Shown here piece by piece: positions 13,701-22,700 of a stretch of 64,000 bases of DNA. The notes beneath the pieces were generated by a model that had not been told where the DNA came from, did no database searches, and saw nothing but the letters and a program-made list of their open reading frames with translations. Numbering within the stretch: position 1 is the stretch's first letter; the number at the start of each line of letters is the position of its first letter. The stretch comes from Paracentrotus lividus (lineage: Eukaryota > Echinodermata > Echinoidea > Camarodonta > Echinidae): NCBI GenBank assembly GCA_940671915.1, contig CALNVZ010003433.1, forward strand, positions 20,825,916-20,889,915, given 5' to 3'. Position numbers and translations under genes: made by a program.

Positions 13701-16700
13701 GTTAAAAATTTTCATTTTATCTGGGAAACACTGTATAAGTTCAATATTGGATATGTCTTCTGCTCCCCCCTGACAGGTTAATGGAATCAACCTACGGCAG
13801 GCCACGTATGACAACGCGGTACAGATCTTGACCAGAGCGGGAAACAGCATCTGTATCAAGGCCCAGTACAATAGAAACAGTGAGTCGCAAATTGATCTTA
13901 TTTCATTTTAATGAATGTGAATTAATTATTAGACCAAGGCCCTGTTGCTAGAAACTTTTTCCGACATAATGTTTCTACAAGGGATTTATTTCATGATTCT
14001 GGGGTTTATTTCATCATTTGCGACTTTGATCATGACAGAAACCAGCATGGGTTCTTGATATGATTTGGTCTAATGATTATTTCCCAAGCTGTATATTTGA
14101 ATATTATACTTTCATGCTATGTTAAGTTGTGTATAATTTTTTAATTCCTTCTATACCATTTAAGGGCTATGTTAGAGATGCTTTAACTTTTGATACATGT
14201 TGCAAAGTGTTGCAAAATTTGGTGGCATTGGTTATAGCTTTTGTTGGTTGTCTGAAATCCAGTTGTAACTCATGTTTGCCTGGGGGATTTTGTTGATATC
14301 ATTTTATTCTTACGGTGGGATTTTCATTTGGTGAAGCTTTCAAATCTCTGTTTTCTGAATTCTCATTTCATCTTCTTTTAAACTGTCCTCTCTCTAGAAA
14401 TCGGAGATGACCATAGAGATTCCATGTGTTCCAGTACCCAGTCTACTCCTATTGCATCTCAAACCAGTACCAGGACCAACTCACCTACCCCTACGATAAC
14501 CCCTCCTACTCCAAGGGCTAGCAGAACACAAAGGTAAGTTTACTAGACATACATGTAGGATAGTTTACATTTGTTAGTTAGGTGTGTGTGTTCCAGTACC
14601 TAGTCTAGTCCTATTGCATCTCAAACCAATACCAGGACCAACTCACCTACCCCTACTATCACAGCCCCTACTCCAAGGGCTAGCAGACACAAAGGTTAGT
14701 TTATATTGGTTTGTTAGGTTTGTTCCAGTACCTAGTCTAGTCCTGTTGCATCTCAAACCAGTACCTGGACCAATTCACCTACCCCTACTATCACGCCTAC
14801 TACTCCAAGGGCTAGCAGAACACAAAGGTTAGTATAGTTATATGTTAGTAACGTTTGTGTTTTCCAGACCCCAGTCTACTCCTATTGCATCTCAAACCAG
14901 TACCAGGACCAATTCACCTACCCCAACAATCACGCCTCCTACTCCAAGGGCTAGCAGGACACAAAGGTTAGTTTAATAGACATAGGCCTACATGTATGTT
15001 ACATGTAGGTTGTGTAGGTTAGTAAGGTTAGTGTTCCAGTACCCAGTCTAGTCCTATTTCATCTCAAACCAGTACCAGGACCAACTTGCCAACCCCTACT
15101 ATCACACCTCCTACTCCAAGGGCTAGCAGACACAAAGGTTAGTTTACATCTGTACATGTAGGTTAGTTAGGTTAGTGTGTTCCAGGACCTAGTCTAGTCC
15201 TATTGCATCTCAAACCAGTACCAGGACCAATTCACTTACCCCAACGATCACACCCCTTCCTCAAAGGGCTAGCAGGAGTCATAATCAAGTTTATTCTCAT
15301 TCAAGCAAGTAGCTTGAAATGGTGAACCACTCTTTTCTTTTGGGCAGAAAAAAATAGTTCTAACATCTTTAACATCTATATCCAACTTTAGGGAAAGCTT
15401 AGTATTCAAAACATAATTTTCTTTACTCTTTACCTACATGTTACTTCCTTCCTCAAAAAAATTATTATTATTAAGAATTTAGAGCTTGAACCCACAACCA
15501 GTATATTTTGAGGAAGATCATTGTTGTTTCAGTAAGATTTTCAGAGGCTTAACCCTAAAAAGACTGGGGGGGGGGGGGGGGCTCATTCAGCCCCCCCCCC
15601 TCGACATTTTTCGCGATAACTTTGCAACGCAGAAAAAAAATTCGATGAGACTTCATGACTATTTTCTTTCAAGTCTCGCGCAACTTTTGAGACCGCAGTT
15701 CCAAAATTACGGAACATTTTGTAACCGTGCGTCAGACCCAAGTTTGCTCAAATATGTAATTTTGTGTACAAATCCAATGCAAATTGTGTTTTTAGCCAAA
15801 ATTCATAAATGTATCATTATTTACTCTTTAACTGATTAAAATGAATTGATTTAAGGTTGTTTATGATTAAAATGATGTCACCAATGATTTCCATCGAAAA
15901 AACAATAAAAAACAAAAAGTAAAAAAACACAGAAATGCATAAGAAATTTTAAAAACAATAGAATACATAAGAAAAAAAATCTTGATACAGATTTTTCTTA
16001 AAACACATTTCACCAGAAGCCTACAAAGAGCCTGTAAACCAACAATGAGCACTTTTAGAGCTTTATTTTTATAATTACAGCAAATCTTAGATTTTATGCA
16101 TAAATTAGCATAATTAATTAGTGATGAAATTTTTCCGAGAATATGACTCATCAGTTTTGGAGAGTATGCCGTGGGTAACGTGCGTGCCAATTTTCGGCGC
16201 GATCGCGTGCTCAACGGCCGAGATCTTAGGGGGGGGGGGCTGAATCAGCCCCCCAGTCTTTATGTGTGTCAAAATAGCCCAGTCTTTTTAGGGTTCAGTT
16301 AAAATGGACCTGACATTTTCAACAGAAATATGGCACGATATGAATTATGTGAAATGAAAATGAAAATGCTCCAAATTTTATTGTCCGGAAAGGATATTTA
16401 ACTTGCCCCTTGTCTCGTGGGCCCGGAAGCCCCTGAGCAGCGCCAGAAGGACGTTGCTCTATCCCCCTCTGGATCATCATCGTCAAAGCGCAAATTATTT
16501 ACGGAAATAGACTTAAACGTTTTATAGCTCCCAAGGGATGTGATGGTTTGACTGAAATATCTTAAATGAAAAGTAATGTAAAAGTGTTTTACCATTGGTA
16601 CAAGGACTTCAATTCTAAGTTGATTTTTTTTTTATATTTTATTTTCTTCCAATTTACAAAAATGAAAAGGTTTAGTACTTTGTTTTCATTTTTATTCATA

Positions 16701-19700
16701 TGATTAAGTACTGCTTCCAGTGATTCTGAGGACGACCTAGCTACTGTTGACATTTCTCGTGAAGTAGCAAATTTTCATATTAAAAAGTCCTTAAGTAAGT
16801 AAGTAGATTTTGCCTTTTGGTTGTGTGGAAGAATGGAGTCATTTTTTTATTCCTGAAAGTTCAGTTTGCTGTTTATATGGTACGGGGAACGATCCTGTTC
16901 TATACATCAATAGCCTTTATAAGGCTACTGAGTGGTCTTCCTGAAATTTTTCAGTTGTGATCCTTTCTATGTTACATTGATGTTTCTCTTGACATGACGC
17001 AATGTAAATTAAACTGTATAGTATTGGTGATAAAGGTCGGTATTCTCAAAGGGTGACTTAAGTTAGTACTAAGTAGGCCTACCAAATACGTCACCCTATT
17101 GTTCGAGACAATAGCAAGGCCTACTAAACACGTATATATAGGCCTACTACATGTAACTTTAGTCACCCTTCGAGAATGATGGCCAAACTGTTAGTGGTGT
17201 TTCTCAGATTTATGCTAAATACTTTTGACTTTTGGTTGACTTTTGAGTTCATAGTTTATTTGCTGATGTTGTGTTGTTATCACTTGTTATCTTCTACACA
17301 AGGCTAAGGCAGTTATTGGTTTTGATTTAATGCACAACTTTCCATTAAATTGCCTTAGAGGGGATAGGGCTTATTTATCAGCTACAGCACCCGTTTCATG
17401 AAAAGAACTACAGATAGATTTGAAAATAGCATCACCCTTTGAAAGATAAACCTTTCCCAGGTGATATTGTCCACCTGCACATGCTAATCAGTTATATCAA
17501 GAAAAAAATATTTTAATATCATTTTTTTTTATTAATTTCTTTCAGTATCCTCTCTTCCTCATCATCTGTAATGTTGAATGAGGAGCCCAGGTTTGTCTTT
17601 CTGACCAAGTCTGGAGGTAGTCTAGGGATACGTATGTACGGTGGAAACAAAGTTGGTATCTTCGTCTCGGAGATTGAACCCATGAGCCCGGCTGATAAAC
17701 CAGATGGACTCCGGGTTGGTGATCACATTCTTGAGGTGAGGGAACCATAAGAAGTCATGTCTTCAAATCAAGGATTCTTTATTGTGTTCTATCAGTATTG
17801 CACCTTCTTCAAACTCTTTAAGAAGATGGTTAGATGCCAGTTTTCAGACCAAGTGACCTTATCATTTTAGACTTTCTAGACTTTATCTTGTAGAGCATGT
17901 GTTGGGTCCAATAAGGTTTGGCTTTTTTTGTGGTCCAGGGGGTAATATCAATTGCCTTCCTTGTATGATGAATCTTGTAAAACCCTGATATTATAAGACT
18001 TCACTGCTCAGAATGTTGCATCCTGGATATGAAACAGGACAGGTTTAGTTGTGGGGTGATGCTGTACAGGGCTGCTGGTTCATATGGCTTTAATTAAAAG
18101 CCATGGGCAATTCTGTAAAGTTTCTTAAATAGTCCAGTACATCAAGGAAGATTTCAAGATGTCATGGATAACTTTGTCATGCTAGTGAATTCAAATTATT
18201 TAGTAATGATATTGATAAATAGTTGAAAGCATTAAGAATGGTTTTGACTTTTTATCCCACAACAGTTGTCTGATGTAATTCAAAATCATTTCATTAAAGG
18301 TCTAAATCACTGAATGTACAAATATCCGGAAAAGTAATATCTTTTGTAAATTGACTGCATAATAATGTTTTTTTCTTTGGCAGTACAATGGAGTTAATCT
18401 GAGGAATGCTACAGCAGAGAAAGCTTCCATTGAGTTGCAGAAACCAGTAGAAGACATTCTTAGACGTTCTTTCTTGGTCCAATATAACTTATCAAGTGAG
18501 TGACATTATGTTCTGTAAGGATATACAGTGCGTCCCATAAAAAGCAGAACCCGAATGGGTAGTCATTTTTCTTGATTGAGACAAGTTATTAATGAAATAT
18601 CAAGTTCAGCATTTTAAAGTTTAACTTTTGTCGTTTTATAATTTGCATCACATACATTTTGAAAAAGTCATGCATATAGGAGCAACAACTATTTGAAGAT
18701 TAATTGTGAAAACCAGTTTGCGTTAAATGAGATGGACAGTAGCAACAGCCTTGCCTAAGAAATGGATGATTCATTTATAGCATTTCTTTTATATTCTTTC
18801 TTATTTTTCATTCACGAAATCTCTCAAGCATGAATAGTTCCATTGCTACGGACATCCAGTGCGTTTCCCATAAAATTGATTTACTTTAATTGTTGATGTT
18901 ATACGTACGTATCATTTTCCTGAATCTCTCTACATCATCCAGAATTCAACAAGATTCAGAACCATAACTGTGATGAGCTTTACATCAAGGCCCTGGTGGA
19001 CTTCTCAGCTTTGCGATATATCAGTAATACTTCATCATACAAATTAATCCCTATAATTTTCCCACATCTCTACGTCATCCAGAATTCAACAAGATTCAGA
19101 ACCATAACTGCGATGAGCTTTACATCAAGGCCCTGGTGGACTTCTCTGCAGAGAAGGAAGGTCAGCTATCCTTCAAGAGAGAGGACATTCTGGTGGTGGA
19201 AGACACCATGTACAATGGATCTCTAGGAGTTTGGATCGCATGGCCAATCAACCCGGAAGGCAAGAAGTGCAGGACAGGAGGTGGTCAGATCCCGAGCAAG
19301 ACAGCGTGAGTGTCTGCAAGTCTAGGGCTCTGTAAGACAAATGTTTGCAATCAGTCGCAAAATGGCAAAAGCCAATCGAAAACATTGTTGCATATGCATT
19401 TCTTTAAAAAAAAAGACCAGTAAAGAATTAGTATTGTTCTTTTAAATTTGCAGTTGATCGCAAACCTTTGTGTTACGGGGTCAAGGAGTTTGTTTCGTGA
19501 AATTGTCACAAGTCCATTTAAGCTCATGTTGCATTAATAATATACATGCATCTGAGATGCTGTTTTGAAATGCTGCCCTGTTGAAAAAAAATGTTTATAA
19601 GTTTCATGCAAAGGTTTATATTTCTATAGAAGATATGTTAGTGAAACTACATTAATAGGATTATAGTTTGACTGCATGATCAACATATATATAATATGAA

Positions 19701-22700
19701 TTTTTTGTTTAAAGAAAGGAGAAAAATCCTTAAAACTAGGATGGATTTAAAAGATGGTCTCAATGGACATTTTTGGAGGTTAATTGTGTGCTTGGTGCTA
19801 GTATTAACATTTACAATCCAGAGTGAAATATCTAGAAGTCCACAGGTTCTTACCCCCTAAACCAATCCACTACCACATTCGCAAAAGCCATTATAAAAAC
19901 CCCAAAATAACACAAGTTCTCTAATTATTTCTCCTAATCTCCAGTCTCCATCGCGAGGTGGTGAGACGTCGTCTGCTCTCTGAAGGGATGCAGGAGGAGG
20001 AGCTGAGGACGGCATCATCAAGACGTAGCTCCGGTCCCGCGAGACGGAGCTTCCTCAAGCGCAAAAAGAAACATCAGCATAACAACTCAAAGGACAGTAG
20101 AGAACTCAGTGAGGGCTCTATCACTGATGTACCTGTACATGAAGGTATTGGTTGTGGTAGTTTTTTTAGCTCAAGTTACCTCCTTATCTTCTTCAAATTG
20201 GCAATGCAAGCATTCCTCTTTTATAGCCATATTTTGTAATAAAAGTCAAGTTTCTGAAAAGGATTGTACATGATCAGATGCTATTTTGAACAGTTGCCAC
20301 AATATGATCAATTGATTATGTGTGGGTACTGTAATTTGCCTAATAGGCCTGTTTATAAAATGACTTTTTGAAGAGGTAATAAATGTGCTATTTTATGTGT
20401 GGGTACTGTAATTTGCCTAATAGGCCTGTTTATAAAATGACTTTTTGAAGAGGTAATAAATGTGCTATTTTATTACTTCCCTTTGTCACTAGTTACATTC
20501 TTTAGACAAATTACATGAAGGCCTATGTAGCAAAAATGGAATATCTGAATACCTTCAATTAATGATGTAACTCTGAATTGCAAAGTGTGGAAGTAGAATT
20601 TATTAAGTTCTCAAAAATTTTATGCTCTATTGTTGAGAATAATTAAAAATAATTTTGCCATTCTTTATTACAGATGCAAATGTCCCGACCTACTTGAGAG
20701 TGGAACCATTGGACAGTAAGTTTTCTTCTTCCTTTCTTTCTTTCTTCCCCCCCCCCTCCCCTTTATTTTTTGCTATCTTTTTATGACTTTTCCACTCAAT
20801 TAAAAGCACTTTGCCCAGGGGCTATTTGGTGCTCACAATGCTTATCAAATCACAATGGCGTTTACATTCTACCGTCTACCTTTTCTGCAGTTGTGTGGGG
20901 AGAAGCAAGGTATAAATACAATGCTTTTACATGAGAAATATGAGTGAAATGTTGGGGATCATATTTGTGATCTTTGCATCCTCAGTCAAGTGATTAGACA
21001 ACTCAACTACAAGACTTTTAAATTGAGTTTGTAAATTTTATAAAGTGTTTTGGAAGAAAAAGGATATTTGACCAAGGTACATGTATTGTTTCAATCTTTC
21101 TCTGCAGTGCACATCAAACGGCCGGTCATTCTACTAGGGGCTTTGGTCGAGAAAGTCGCGCTGAAAATGATAGAGGAATCGCCAAACAAATACCTAAAAG
21201 CTTATCCAAGTAAGTTTGAATGTCATTAAGTACATTTCCTTTATCTATTCCTCAAATTATACTCATGTTTCATAGTAAATTTCAACAAGGTTTAGTTTTA
21301 CATTTAATTCTCAGATTACCTGTATCTAAAAATTCCTTGTTACATGAAGATATGTTTGGAGAGATACATGTATTTAGTGTTAAAATATTTATTCTAGTTC
21401 ATAATTTTATCATCACCGTCATCATCTCTATTATCATCATCGTCATTGTGATCATTTTCATCATTATCAGATCAAAATTATCATCATTTATCCATCGTTA
21501 TTGTAATTGCTATCATCAAGATTATTATGTTTATTTTTATCTTCAGAAATCGTGCAGTCAACGACCCACCTCTTGGAAAAGGACATAGAGAACGGCCTAA
21601 TTCTTGAATTTCTGCGGAAAGATGGCATGTTTGAGGTCATCAATACGTCAGACGTCAAAGACATCTGCAAGAAGGTATGTGAAAAAATGAATCTATGCCA
21701 GCATTGCTTTTACCATTTAGCTGACTCTCCTCTTTAAGCACTGTAAAACCAGATTGAAAAAAAATAAAATGCCTTTGACAGTTTATGTCTAAACGATGTA
21801 CTGAAAGCCAGTATAATACTGGACGTGTTCATGTACATGTTCATGTACATGTACTTAATGGTTGGCAATCCGTGAAAGATTCATGCTGCAAATTTTTCTG
21901 GTAGGCGTTCTTTGTCAAGATGGCTGGAAAAGGGAAGATTACTCCAGTAAAAGCAGTATGCAAGAATGTCTTATGAGGAACTGAGCAATGTCAAGAGAAA
22001 CAGGTTTTAACTACGTAGGGTGTCATTGATAGCACTACATCTAATGTGATATATACATTTTGTAATTTGGAAATCGCAAGTGTTTGGTATTATTGAAAAA
22101 GGATGAAATCTCTAAAATATGAATGCTAATGACTTATTGGTGGGTTGGGGCCAGCAGGTCACATATTATATTAATAATTTTGAATATTGTTGGATAATTT
22201 CAAGATTTCATGATCATTTTTACAGGGTTGTCATTGTATCCTGAATGGAATGAACCCACATGTGGCTGAGCGTCTACAAAGACTCAAGCTTCATCCGATA
22301 GTCATCTTCGTCAAGTTCAAGACAATCAAAAACATCAAGTAAGTAGTGTGACTGCATTAGCCAAAGAAATCAAAGACAATTAATAATTAATATGACAATT
22401 ATTATAAACAAGGGAAGCACAATAATGCAGGATTGGGGGGGGGGGGTCAATAAATGATCTTTTGATCTTCAAATTTACTCAAATTATATTATCATTGCAC
22501 TCCTAAAACTTTCATAACATAATTAATGAAAATTACAAAAGTACTGTGGCGATATAAGTCAAAATTGACTGGTTGCCATTAAAAAGAACACCAACAAACA
22601 TTACTTTATTAATTTGTTGTGTTGCAGAGAGCAGAAGGACCCCTATTTCTTGAGAGAGAAAGTTACCCAGAAACAAGCAAAGGAACTCTTAGAAGCCGCT

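Noticed and set aside
15040..15137. Copy 5 of the exon 11 array as a cassette exon
   Set aside because: The frame is open, but one base is missing near its end, so inclusion would shift all downstream DLG5 domains out of frame.
20930..21030. Minus-strand SINE head near TCAGTCAAGTGATTAGACAA
   Set aside because: Resemblance to the other tRNA-like heads is weak and no B-box could be confirmed.
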